From positions 1-5,048 of the forward strand of contig CANCGK010000072.1 of the NCBI GenBank assembly GCA_947377595.1: a stretch of DNA of 5,048 nucleotides, read 5' to 3'. Below are positions 1-5,048 of the stretch, piece by piece. The stretch comes from a bacterium (GTDB lineage Bacteria > Babelota > Babeliae > Babelales > Chromulinivoraceae). The stretch's first letter is position 1. Each line of letters opens with the position of its first letter. The notes beneath the pieces were generated by a model, which was given only the letters and a program-made list of their open reading frames with translations, ran no database searches and was not told where the DNA came from. The position numbers and the translations under genes were made by a program.

Positions 1-346
1 GTTGCTTGCTCATCATATAAAATTTTGAAATTGCTTGGCCAGATGCTTGTTGTACCTGCGTAATAACTGGTCGCAATGATAGCAAATGATCCATAACAAG
101 ATGTAGGTGTGGCGTTGGCAAAACAGCCCCTGCAGTTAATCCTGCAATATGCCCAACTGTTTGCGGACTGGTTGCAGATGAAGATGGAGCAAACGCCGAT
201 TGAAATTTTGACTGTTTACTTTGTTGATTATTGTAAAGACCGCCAAGATCTGGGGTAAAGGTACATTGAGGATCATAACTTTGTATGATGTCATGGTGCA
301 TGAAAATCAATATGAAAAGATATAAAAAAAATAGATTTTTTTTCAT
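1..346 (-). CDS. Exported hypothetical protein, N-terminal part (cut by window edge)
   Basis: Reading the minus strand from ATG at 346 gives 115 open codons that run off the window at base 1, so the C-terminus is missing. The start is well supported: AAGGGG (355-360) lies 8 nt upstream. The protein begins MKKNLFFLYLFILIFMHHD, a Lys-led hydrophobic stretch of about 15 residues that should act as a Sec signal peptide or membrane anchor. After it come a Gln/Ser-rich linker (residues about 40-65) and a more ordered segment with IAGLTAGAVLPTPHLHLVMD and a following amphipathic stretch, possibly the start of a helical domain. I recognise no family. The gene stands alone on its strand: the nearest upstream same-strand sequence is a decayed gene ending at 507. 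The reading frame and signal-like N-terminus are seen directly; export is inferred. Confidence 0.8.
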   Translation of the reverse strand, partial: MKKNLFFLYLFILIFMHHDIIQSYDPQCTFTPDLGGLYNNQQSKQSKFQSAFAPSSSATSPQTVGHIAGLTAGAVLPTPHLHLVMDHLLSLRPVITQVQQASGQAISKFYMMSKQ

Positions 347-354
347 AGATCATG

Positions 355-360
355 CCCCTT
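355..360 (-). promoter_or_regulatory. Ribosome binding site of the partial exported gene
   Basis: On the minus strand AAGGGG sits 8 nt before ATG 346. It selects this ATG over the out-of-frame ATG at 351-353, which lies directly between the site and the chosen start. Confidence 0.6.
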
Positions 361-370
361 AAAATGATGA

Positions 371-404
371 TGTATGGCAGGCAAAATTAATTAAGCTACC
401 ATAC
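371..404. repeat. 7-bp inverted repeat in the leader of the minus-strand gene
   Basis: TGTATGG (371-377) and CCATACA (398-404) are perfect inverted copies separated by 20 nt that include the self-complementary TTAATTAA. The element lies 25-58 nt upstream of ATG 346, between any promoter and the ribosome binding site or overlapping the promoter. It could be a protein-binding operator or an RNA hairpin. No T-tract follows on the minus strand, so it is not a typical terminator. A 7-bp arm pair can occur by chance in AT-rich DNA. Confidence 0.35.
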
Positions 405-506
405 AAAATTTCATAAGACGAGATCAAGAAAAAAATCTTTAAAATTGCTTGCAATAAGGTTTATGATACATACAATTTTTTTTTACTTTGTATTGCTATC
501 AAAAGC

Positions 507-780
507 CTAACCAGCATCTTGATATGCTTGTATAATTGCAGGATCAGTTTCTAACGAGACATGCTCATCTTCGTGAATAACGATTAAAATAATATCAGGT
601 CGACTGATTCTTAGTTTTTCCCATTCCATTAAAATTTCGATAAAATTCTGACTCGACATCCAGGAGAGCATGGTTTTTTGTCGTTAAACTTTCTGAAAAT
701 CCCACAATTTTAGTTTCAGTGTGAGAATTTATTTCAAAAAACCATTGTTTTTAAATGGCGGTTTGAGTTAATCTCTTTTT
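507..780 (-). pseudogene. Decaying small gene with a frameshift and an internal stop
   Basis: Two overlapping minus-strand frames read like parts of one protein. The upstream frame (750 down to about 645) encodes KQWFFEINSHTETKIVG and later HALLDVESEF. The downstream frame (about 641 to 510) encodes IEILMEWEKLRISRPDIIL, then VIHEDEHVSLETDP and QAYQDAG, ending at TAG 507-509. Removing one T from the TTTT run at 642-645 (AAAA on the plus strand) joins them into 80 continuous codons. Upstream in the same frame are nine more open codons (780-754), cut off by TAA at 751-753; an ATG at 797-799 is in a different frame. The longest intact ATG frame, 54 codons from 671, has no Shine-Dalgarno sequence. 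I recognise no family. The mixed charged and hydrophobic sequence looks like a former globular protein. A sequencing error could explain the frameshift but not easily also the stop and the missing start. Confidence 0.6.
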
Positions 781-790
781 AAGATAGAAT
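763..790 (+). promoter_or_regulatory. Candidate sigma-70-type promoter for the Ala-rich exported gene
   Basis: TTGAGT (763-768; 4 of 6 matches to TTGACA) and TAGAAT (785-790; 5 of 6 matches to TATAAT) are 16 nt apart. Transcription would begin near 797, giving a leader of about 20 nt that includes the ribosome binding site. The promoter lies over the 5' end of the opposite-strand decayed gene. This is a consensus match only; AT-rich DNA gives many such matches. Confidence 0.4.
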
Positions 791-818
791 TTTTGTCATA
801 AAAAAGAAAGGTTGTGTG

Positions 819-1517
819 ATGAAGAAAAATTATAGTTTATTGTCAGTTTTATTATTTGCTATATGTTCAACATTGTGGGCTGAAAATAAAGAGCAAATTC
901 ATTTAGATAATAAATCGAGTCAAGATGTTGTGTTAAGTTTGACGTGGAGAGGGCTTGAAAAACCTCATCTTAGACGAGATACTGTTGAGTCTGTAAAAAA
1001 AGGTAAGTCACTGACGGTTAAATCGTCCGATTCTCATTACAAACTTGAAAAAATATCTGTACAATCAGCAACGCAAGTTGGTATTGAAGCGGCAGCAGCC
1101 GTTGCAGGCGTTGGGCTTATGGTGGGGACTGCAGGAGCGGCAGCAGCTGTTGCTGGTGCAGCTGCTGCAGCTGTAGGAGCAACAGCAGCAACAGTAGATG
1201 CTATTACACTTGCTCTAGAATGCGCTTATCTTGGTGCGCAGATAACAGCTTTCGTTGCAGCAGGAGACCTTAAAGCTTCACGTGGTAAGGCATATGCGCA
1301 TAAATTTAATTATTTTACATTTAAGAATAGTCCAAAGTCTAAGAAAAAAGATTTAAAAAGCGCTGTTACTAATTCACAAATTTTAATTATAAGTTCTAAA
1401 GAACCATTGGATGATGTTATTAAAAAGGCAGAAATCGCATCAAGTAACGCCGTTAAGCCTGTTGCGACATCAGAGACATCTGTTAAACCAGCTGAACCTT
1501 CTGTACAAAAAAAATAG
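819..1517 (+). CDS. Exported hypothetical protein with Ala/Gly-rich hydrophobic segment
   Basis: ATG 819 is preferred over GTG 816 because AGAAAGG (805-811) is then 7 nt upstream; the product is 232 residues ending at TAG. Residues 1-21 form a Sec signal peptide (MKKN, hydrophobic core, likely cut after LWA). Residues about 27-82 alternate hydrophobic and polar residues (DVVLSLTWRG, GKSLTVKSSDSHYKLEKISV) and look like a small beta-strand domain. Residues about 88-149 are almost uncharged and rich in Ala and Gly (MVGTAGAAAAVAGAAAAAVG), resembling glycine-zipper or helical-hairpin membrane segments. A Lys-rich patch follows (SPKSKKKDLK), then the short segment SQILIISSKEPLDDVIKKA, and finally a low-complexity Ser/Pro/Lys tail. 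I recognise no named family. A periplasmic or membrane-inserted envelope protein is the likeliest role, and a secreted membrane-active factor is possible. It is a single-gene unit convergent with the HAD pair. Confidence 0.85.
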   Translation: MKKNYSLLSVLLFAICSTLWAENKEQIHLDNKSSQDVVLSLTWRGLEKPHLRRDTVESVKKGKSLTVKSSDSHYKLEKISVQSATQVGIEAAAAVAGVGLMVGTAGAAAAVAGAAAAAVGATAATVDAITLALECAYLGAQITAFVAAGDLKASRGKAYAHKFNYFTFKNSPKSKKKDLKSAVTNSQILIISSKEPLDDVIKKAEIASSNAVKPVATSETSVKPAEPSVQKK

Positions 1518-1585
1518 CATGATTGTGTGATACAGAATTATTAATTTTTTTAAAGTAAAGTCAATTGCGCTTTTAAGTTAATTAT

Positions 1586-1604
1586 TGGGATATTGCATAT
1601 CCTA
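1586..1604. repeat. Small hairpin in the convergent intergenic region
   Basis: GGATAT (1588-1593) and ATATCC (1597-1602) form a 6-bp stem around a TGC loop. It extends to 8 pairs with one G-T wobble and an outer T-A pair. It lies between the stop of the Ala-rich gene and the stronger hairpin at 1648-1676. No T-run follows on either strand. It may be chance or a minor RNA 3'-end structure. Confidence 0.25.
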
Positions 1605-1647
1605 TGTACCTATCAATAAATTTACTTTTTCACAGTTACTTTGCAAT

Positions 1648-1676
1648 AATATGGGCTCTTTTTAAGAGCCCATATT
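1648..1676. terminator. Perfect 13-bp hairpin between convergent genes, probable bidirectional terminator
   Basis: AATATGGGCTCTT (1648-1660) and its exact complement (1664-1676) flank a TTT loop. GC pairs sit in the middle of the stem, and the arms can extend with GC through a short bulge on the left. It begins 14 nt past the stop of the exported HAD gene on the minus strand and 130 nt past the stop of the Ala-rich gene on the plus strand. This convergent position is typical of a shared terminator. Neither side has a clear U-tract, so termination could be weak, or the hairpin may mainly protect 3' ends. Confidence 0.6.
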
Positions 1677-1690
1677 GCGTTGTGTGTAAT

Positions 1691-2494
1691 TTATAATCGA
1701 ATGCCAGCTCTATTGAGCTCAGATTTTAATTGCGTAGCGCTATGGCCATGCAATAATATGGTAGAAAAACCGAGATTGCGTGCTGCGTGAGTATGTGTTT
1801 TTTCGATATCAATCACTAAACATTCGCTTGGATTGTTGATATTAAAATGATCTAATAACGCATCAAAATATAAAGAATTTGGTTTTAATTGTTTTGCTTT
1901 GTGAGAAAAAAAGCAATGTTTGCTATCAATTAATATGTTACTGGTCAGCAATTTCATAAGTATTGGATCAGATTCTTTATCCCAATTACCAATGATGTAA
2001 ATGGTGTATCCCATTTTTTTTAATGTTTGTATAATTTTAGCAAAATCTTTAATAACGTACTGTGTTTCCATAAAAATAGAAGGGGACATCATCATTAAAG
2101 AGATATTTTTAAAAACAACCTTTTCTATTTCTGACATATGACTTTTATCAAGATATGTTGAAATGGTTGATTTAATCGTTTGATTCGGTTGTAAGCCTAA
2201 AAGCCAATCACACAAAATACCAGGCATTGCCAAATCTTCGTTATAGGTAACTTGATTGGTTTTGGCAGGGATATTTTTCAGTGCTTTAAAAAAATCTAAT
2301 CGACTTGGAATATGTCCAACAACGGCAGTATATTTCATCGAGTTGATAATGCCAATAATTTTACTCGCAGCGGTAGTGCTTGGAGCTACAAGAGCATTAA
2401 TATCAATAAAAATATGTTTGATAGGTAAAGATTCGATCATGCTTGTTGCAAAAAAAATACATAAGATACCAATGGTTTTCGTTTTATAATTCAT
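1691..2494 (-). CDS. Exported HAD-superfamily-like protein with eroded catalytic motifs
   Basis: The 267-residue product opens with a signal peptide (IGILCIFFATSMIES, cut near residue 22). A haloacid dehalogenase-type fold follows. Motif I is IFIDINAL with nucleophile Asp31 kept but Asn33 at the usual general-acid Asp position. Residues about 36-150 form a long, mostly helical cap. Motif II is IYIIGNWDKES, with Gly169 where Ser/Thr is normal. Motif III is QLKPNSLYFDALL with Lys204 kept. Motif IV is ECLVIDIEK, with Asp229 kept but its usual acidic partner replaced by Ile230. These changes suggest weak or lost phosphatase activity, perhaps a binding or structural role in the periplasm. The ATG at 2494 has no good Shine-Dalgarno sequence, only TGG about 6 nt upstream. 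It lies 40 bp after the other HAD gene and is probably co-transcribed and translated less efficiently. Fold assignment is fairly confident; the substrate is unknown. Confidence 0.85.
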   Translation of the reverse strand: MNYKTKTIGILCIFFATSMIESLPIKHIFIDINALVAPSTTAASKIIGIINSMKYTAVVGHIPSRLDFFKALKNIPAKTNQVTYNEDLAMPGILCDWLLGLQPNQTIKSTISTYLDKSHMSEIEKVVFKNISLMMMSPSIFMETQYVIKDFAKIIQTLKKMGYTIYIIGNWDKESDPILMKLLTSNILIDSKHCFFSHKAKQLKPNSLYFDALLDHFNINNPSECLVIDIEKTHTHAARNLGFSTILLHGHSATQLKSELNRAGIRL

Positions 2495-2534
2495 AAAAAT
2501 CCATATTATATAAGATACAATTATTATATTTTAA

Positions 2535-3101
2535 TTATGCTTGACCTGTTGGAATATTTAATTCTAAAGCCTGACTTTGACGTAAAATGCCATATGAAAC
2601 GAGTTCATTTTTAACATGTTGTAAATCAAAGTTAGAACATAAGATTGTTTTGTTAATGCATGCAGCTTGTGCGCCGTCAAGATTATCTTGTTTATCATCA
2701 ATGAAAATACATTCTGATGGTTGTAGATTATACTGCTCGCAAAAATAAGTAAAGATTTGAGCGTCAGGTTTTTCGTAAGGAGTCATTTCGCTGATAACAA
2801 TATCATCAAAAAAACTAAATAATGAAGCGATTTGTGGCTCTTGTTTGATAAGCTCATATTTTGCAACTGATAAGTTAGAAAGAACGAACAATTTATGGCC
2901 AGATGCTTTGCATGCCTTTAATAATGCTAAAGTTTCTACAAAGTTGACTACAAGCATCGGTGATGTTGATTGAGTGTCGGCAAGCATGTGTGTTGCGTCT
3001 TTTTTGATTAAAAGCACGCCGCTCAAGTCAAAAATGATAGTTTTGGTAAAACGAATGTTTTGTGGAGATTTATGTTGAGTTAATACTGTTTTTTTTATCA
3101 T
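2535..3101 (-). CDS. HAD-superfamily (subfamily IA-like) hydrolase, cytosolic
   Basis: This 188-residue protein has the HAD motifs in order. Motif I is IIFDLSGVLL, with nucleophile Asp25. Motif II is KLFVLSNLS, with Ser75. Motif III is YEKPDAQIF, with Lys111. Motif IV is ECIFIDDKQDN, with Asp135 and Asp136 for magnesium. Ser27 replaces the second Asp of DxD; YihX-type phosphatases also lack that Asp and stay active, so the enzyme is probably functional. The cap insert (about 33-65) is short, pointing to a small phosphorylated substrate or a partner-supplied cap. The N-terminal 18 residues are polar with no signal peptide, so it acts in the cytoplasm. AAGGAG (3109-3114) lies 7 nt before ATG 3101, a strong start. 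It is the first gene of a probable two-gene operon with the exported HAD-like gene and is divergent from nurA. The substrate cannot be told from sequence. Confidence 0.9.
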   Translation of the reverse strand: MIKKTVLTQHKSPQNIRFTKTIIFDLSGVLLIKKDATHMLADTQSTSPMLVVNFVETLALLKACKASGHKLFVLSNLSVAKYELIKQEPQIASLFSFFDDIVISEMTPYEKPDAQIFTYFCEQYNLQPSECIFIDDKQDNLDGAQAACINKTILCSNFDLQHVKNELVSYGILRQSQALELNIPTGQA

Positions 3102-3108
3102 AAAATCG

Positions 3109-3114
3109 CTCCTT
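3109..3114 (-). promoter_or_regulatory. Strong ribosome binding site of the cytosolic HAD gene
   Basis: AAGGAG on the minus strand lies 7 nt before ATG 3101, close to the consensus. It contrasts with the absence of such a site before the second HAD gene. Confidence 0.65.
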
Positions 3115-3129
3115 GTGCTACAAATTTTA

Positions 3130-3161
3130 AACTTCTGCGGTTTATTTTTTGAGCAGAAGTT
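3130..3161. repeat. 9-bp inverted repeat between divergent genes
   Basis: AACTTCTGC (3130-3138) and GCAGAAGTT (3153-3161) are perfect inverted copies around a 14-nt spacer. The element is in the 155-bp divergent region, 29-60 nt upstream of the HAD ATG and about 95 nt upstream of the nurA ATG. Its position fits an operator, or a hairpin in the HAD leader RNA. On the plus strand no T-tract follows, so it is not an evident terminator. I see no strong promoter in this region; TTGATA (3178-3183) and TATCAT (3205-3210) are 21 nt apart, too far for a good match. Confidence 0.45.
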
Positions 3162-3256
3162 GCATATATTAAAAATATTGATAAAAGTTTAATTTATATT
3201 AGTGTATCATATTTTTTTAGGTTTGTCTGAAAAATTATGATTTTATAAGGATAATT

Positions 3257-4381
3257 ATGTTAGATCGATCAAAAATTATGCTTGCATTGCAGAGTGCATC
3301 TTTAGACCTTTTTGTCGGATTTACCCAAGAGATCGACATTGCGAGTACAATATGGTCTGTTATATCAAAAGATGAGCACTTTGAGTCTACAATTCATGCA
3401 ATTAAGCAACCAATATTGATTCCTGCTTGGAAAGGTCTTTTGGCTGATGTTGTATCGATTACTCCTCAAAATCATCCTTATATTGTTGTCAGCGTTGATG
3501 GTTCGCAAATTTATTATGATAAGCATCAAGGACCGCCTTGTTTTTTAATTAATATTGGCTTTATACAGCTGCGATATGGTTGTGTTGGTAAAGCGGTTAC
3601 GTATGGCAGTCAACCATTTTTAACAACAAAGTTTGATGAGACGAATGATTTTGCTTCACCTGATTTTGTTAATATGCAACGTGAAAGTTATGAATTTGAC
3701 CAAGCATTAAAGCAGATGGAAGAGATTAAACAGCAATTTCCCGACACACTAGCCGGATGTTTTTTTGATGGGTCTTTGATTTTTTTCCATCTTGATGCTC
3801 AAGACATGGATTTAAAAGAAAGATTTTTAGATGATTATTGTGGCGTGCTTGAACTATTTTATCAAAAGCGATTTTTGATTGCAGGGTACATGAGTTTGCC
3901 TTGCACAAAAGAATTAGTAAATTTATGCAAATTGATGCTGGATAAAGATGAGTATAAACAGCAATTTACGCTTCCTGTTATTGATCGATTGACCGATGTT
4001 GATATTGCAGATTTATATTTACAGCCACATCAACGATCCATTATTTTTAAAAGCAAAGCTCCCATTTGTTACTTGTATCCAGTACATTTACAACCATATT
4101 TTTGTTACCTGCATGTAGGTTTCGAAATCATTCGTTTAGAATTTCCGGCGTGGATAGGGCAATCATCAGATTTAGTTGATCAAATTTGTGCTATGGCGTT
4201 AGATCAGGCTATAAAAGGTCGTGGATATCCGGTTTGTCTTTTTGAAGCTCATGAGCAAGCGGTCGTCAAATCTTGCGATCGAGATTTTTTTTATACCATG
4301 ATTGAACGATTAAGTCATCGCAAAGCTCGTAGCTATATTATTTCTCAAAAAAGTATAAAAAAACAGCAACCAATTTTATAA
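3257..4381 (+). CDS. nurA: NurA-domain nuclease (DNA end-processing)
   Basis: The 374-residue protein carries NurA-family landmarks in order. VVSVDGSQIYYD has the metal-binding Asp at 81. It is followed by strand-rich sequence, then an acidic helix NMQRESYEFDQA (candidate metal-ligand Glu143 or Glu147). CFFDGSLIFF has Asp171, and GYMSLPCTKELVNL is at 210-223. VIDRLTDVDIADLYL and the following SIIF fit the family's central region. GYPVCLFEAHEQAVV has His332 near the C-terminus. Known NurA proteins are manganese-dependent 5'-3' exonuclease/endonucleases that work with the HerA translocase in double-strand-break end resection. This one keeps the visible active-site residues and is of usual family length. 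There is no signal peptide, fitting cytoplasmic action. TAAGGA (3246-3251) lies 5 nt before the ATG. No herA is next to it here; it may be elsewhere, or the protein may act alone. The family call is confident; activity is inferred. Confidence 0.85.
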   Translation: MLDRSKIMLALQSASLDLFVGFTQEIDIASTIWSVISKDEHFESTIHAIKQPILIPAWKGLLADVVSITPQNHPYIVVSVDGSQIYYDKHQGPPCFLINIGFIQLRYGCVGKAVTYGSQPFLTTKFDETNDFASPDFVNMQRESYEFDQALKQMEEIKQQFPDTLAGCFFDGSLIFFHLDAQDMDLKERFLDDYCGVLELFYQKRFLIAGYMSLPCTKELVNLCKLMLDKDEYKQQFTLPVIDRLTDVDIADLYLQPHQRSIIFKSKAPICYLYPVHLQPYFCYLHVGFEIIRLEFPAWIGQSSDLVDQICAMALDQAIKGRGYPVCLFEAHEQAVVKSCDRDFFYTMIERLSHRKARSYIISQKSIKKQQPIL

Positions 4382-4459
4382 CATTCTGTAGATTTTTTTT
4401 CAAAAATATATGAATTTATATCTACGTAAAAACTATTCTTAAAAATAAAGGGGAGAGTT

Positions 4460-5041
4460 ATGAGTAAGGTGATATTGTTGTTGATAACAAGTTGCAATGT
4501 TTGGATGATTCAAGCTGCTGAACAACAAGAGCGTAAAAATTTTCGATCGACGTTAGTTCGAAGATGTACATCATTTATATCTGGCATGGCTTATCGTTCT
4601 TATTCTCCAGATTCAGTCGTGCAAGATGTCAATGATGCCACTATTAAAAAAAGTAGCTCTTGCTCGCATGTTCGTGAACGATTTGGTGATACGATATCAC
4701 AGATCGAAACGCATAAAGAAGATCTTAATGTAAGTGTTGCTCGTAGTGATAGCAACTCATCACAAGATTTTGGATTTTATGTACCTTTGTCAGATTCATT
4801 GCATGTTCGGCATTCTCCAAAACGATTACATGCTCCAAGACCAACTTTAGTCAGTAATATGATAGGTAGTCGACGTGTCTTTTTTAATAATTCTGCTTCA
4901 ACCGATTCATTTACAAGTTCATCAACAAATTCATCCGATGATCTTTCGTCAATGATAGAAGTAGATAAACATGCAAAAAGAGTTCATGTCACGCCACCAG
5001 TAAGTCCTGGGATTATCAGTGTAACTCCTGATATAGAATAA
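4460..5041 (+). CDS. Exported Ser-rich hypothetical protein, probably disordered
   Basis: The 193-residue protein starts at ATG 4460 behind AAGGGGAG (4448-4455), a strong ribosome binding site. Residues 1-20 (MSKVILLLITSCNVWMIQAA) form a Sec signal peptide. The mature part is polar and rich in Ser, Asp, His and Arg, with few hydrophobic clusters: FRSTLVRRCTSFISGMAYRS, DFGFYVPLSDSL and PTLVSNMIGSRRVFF. Residues about 143-165 are a Ser/Thr/Asn/Asp run, and the tail ends HVTPPVSPGIISVTPDIE. Most of the chain is likely unstructured. I recognise no family. Such proteins can be envelope-associated or secreted in host-associated bacteria, but nothing here proves that. It lies 78 bp after nurA on the same strand; co-transcription is possible because no clear terminator intervenes, only weak GTAGAT/ATCTAC arms (4388-4393 and 4420-4425) around a T-run. 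TAA at 5039-5041 ends it just before the window edge. Confidence 0.8.
   Translation: MSKVILLLITSCNVWMIQAAEQQERKNFRSTLVRRCTSFISGMAYRSYSPDSVVQDVNDATIKKSSSCSHVRERFGDTISQIETHKEDLNVSVARSDSNSSQDFGFYVPLSDSLHVRHSPKRLHAPRPTLVSNMIGSRRVFFNNSASTDSFTSSSTNSSDDLSSMIEVDKHAKRVHVTPPVSPGIISVTPDIE
4906..4941 (+). repeat. Imperfect 12-bp tandem repeat (three copies) inside the Ser-rich gene
   Basis: Three adjacent 12-base units begin with TTCAT (4906, 4918, 4930): TTCATTTACAAG, TTCATCAACAAA and TTCATCCGATGA. Their length is a multiple of three, so they encode four-residue units: SFTS, SSTN, SSDD. The third unit has diverged. This suggests growth of the low-complexity segment by slippage without breaking the frame. 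Confidence 0.45.
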
Positions 5042-5048
5042 TACGGAA

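Noticed and set aside
444..455. ATTGC-TT-GCAAT small inverted repeat
   Set aside because: Five-base arms with a two-base loop are too short to stand out in AT-rich DNA.
507..671. Intact 54-codon minus-strand small gene starting at ATG 671
   Set aside because: There is no Shine-Dalgarno sequence, and protein-like sequence continues upstream in another frame, so a broken larger gene explains it better.
2256..2489. Plus-strand open frame of 77 codons
   Set aside because: It lies wholly inside the exported HAD-like gene on the opposite strand, which has clear fold motifs; the plus-strand frame has no such support.
36..2908. A 13-base identical string, TGGCCAGATGCTT, at 36-48 and 2896-2908
   Set aside because: Both copies lie in coding DNA in the same sense and encode Ala-Ser-Gly; one such match in 5 kb is within chance expectation and the flanks do not match.
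3726..3908. Minus-strand open frame of 60 codons
   Set aside because: It is antisense to the conserved DGSL region of the NurA gene and has no motif of its own.
4388..4425. Possible terminator after nurA (GTAGAT/ATCTAC arms around a T-run)
   Set aside because: The arms are only 6 bp with a 26-nt loop, and the T-run is inside the loop rather than after the stem.
1..5048. CRISPR array, transposase, tRNA or rRNA
   Set aside because: No regularly spaced repeats, transposase motifs, terminal inverted repeats or recognisable RNA genes were seen on either strand.

Overview
This 5 kb window is AT-rich bacterial DNA with short Shine-Dalgarno-led genes on both strands and no TGA among the stop codons used. 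No ribosomal or other phylogenetic marker is present, so the organism can only be inferred. Four of the six coding genes begin with a Sec-type signal peptide, most are lineage-specific hypotheticals, and one is a stand-alone NurA-family nuclease. This mix resembles low-GC host-associated bacteria such as Candidatus Dependentiae (TM6/Babeliae). That placement is a guess from overall character, not from a diagnostic sequence.

Layout. Bases 1-346 hold the N-terminal 115 codons of an exported hypothetical protein on the minus strand, cut by the window edge. Its leader carries a 7-bp inverted repeat. Bases 507-780 hold what looks like a decaying minus-strand gene: two reading-frame segments join into one protein-like sequence if a single T is removed, and a stop codon interrupts the 5' part. 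Bases 819-1517 (+) encode a secreted or envelope protein with a small N-terminal domain and a long Ala/Gly-rich hydrophobic segment. A perfect 13-bp hairpin at 1648-1676 separates it from a convergent minus-strand pair of HAD-superfamily genes, transcribed 3101 to 1691. The first is a cytosolic HAD protein with nearly all motifs intact. The second is an exported HAD-like protein whose catalytic motifs are eroded. Across a divergent intergenic region with a 9-bp inverted repeat lies a NurA-domain nuclease gene (3257-4381, +), followed by a Ser-rich exported hypothetical gene (4460-5041, +).

How they work together. The two HAD genes are 40 bp apart, similar in their C-terminal thirds and probably co-transcribed; duplication followed by divergence is the simplest reading. 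NurA normally partners the HerA translocase in DNA-end processing, but no HerA is encoded here. The exported hypotheticals share no visible pathway with the nuclease. I see no mobile element, CRISPR array, tRNA or rRNA. I do not find a convincing new multi-gene system; the most interesting items are the eroded exported HAD paralogue, the frameshifted gene remnant and the Ala/Gly-rich exported protein.
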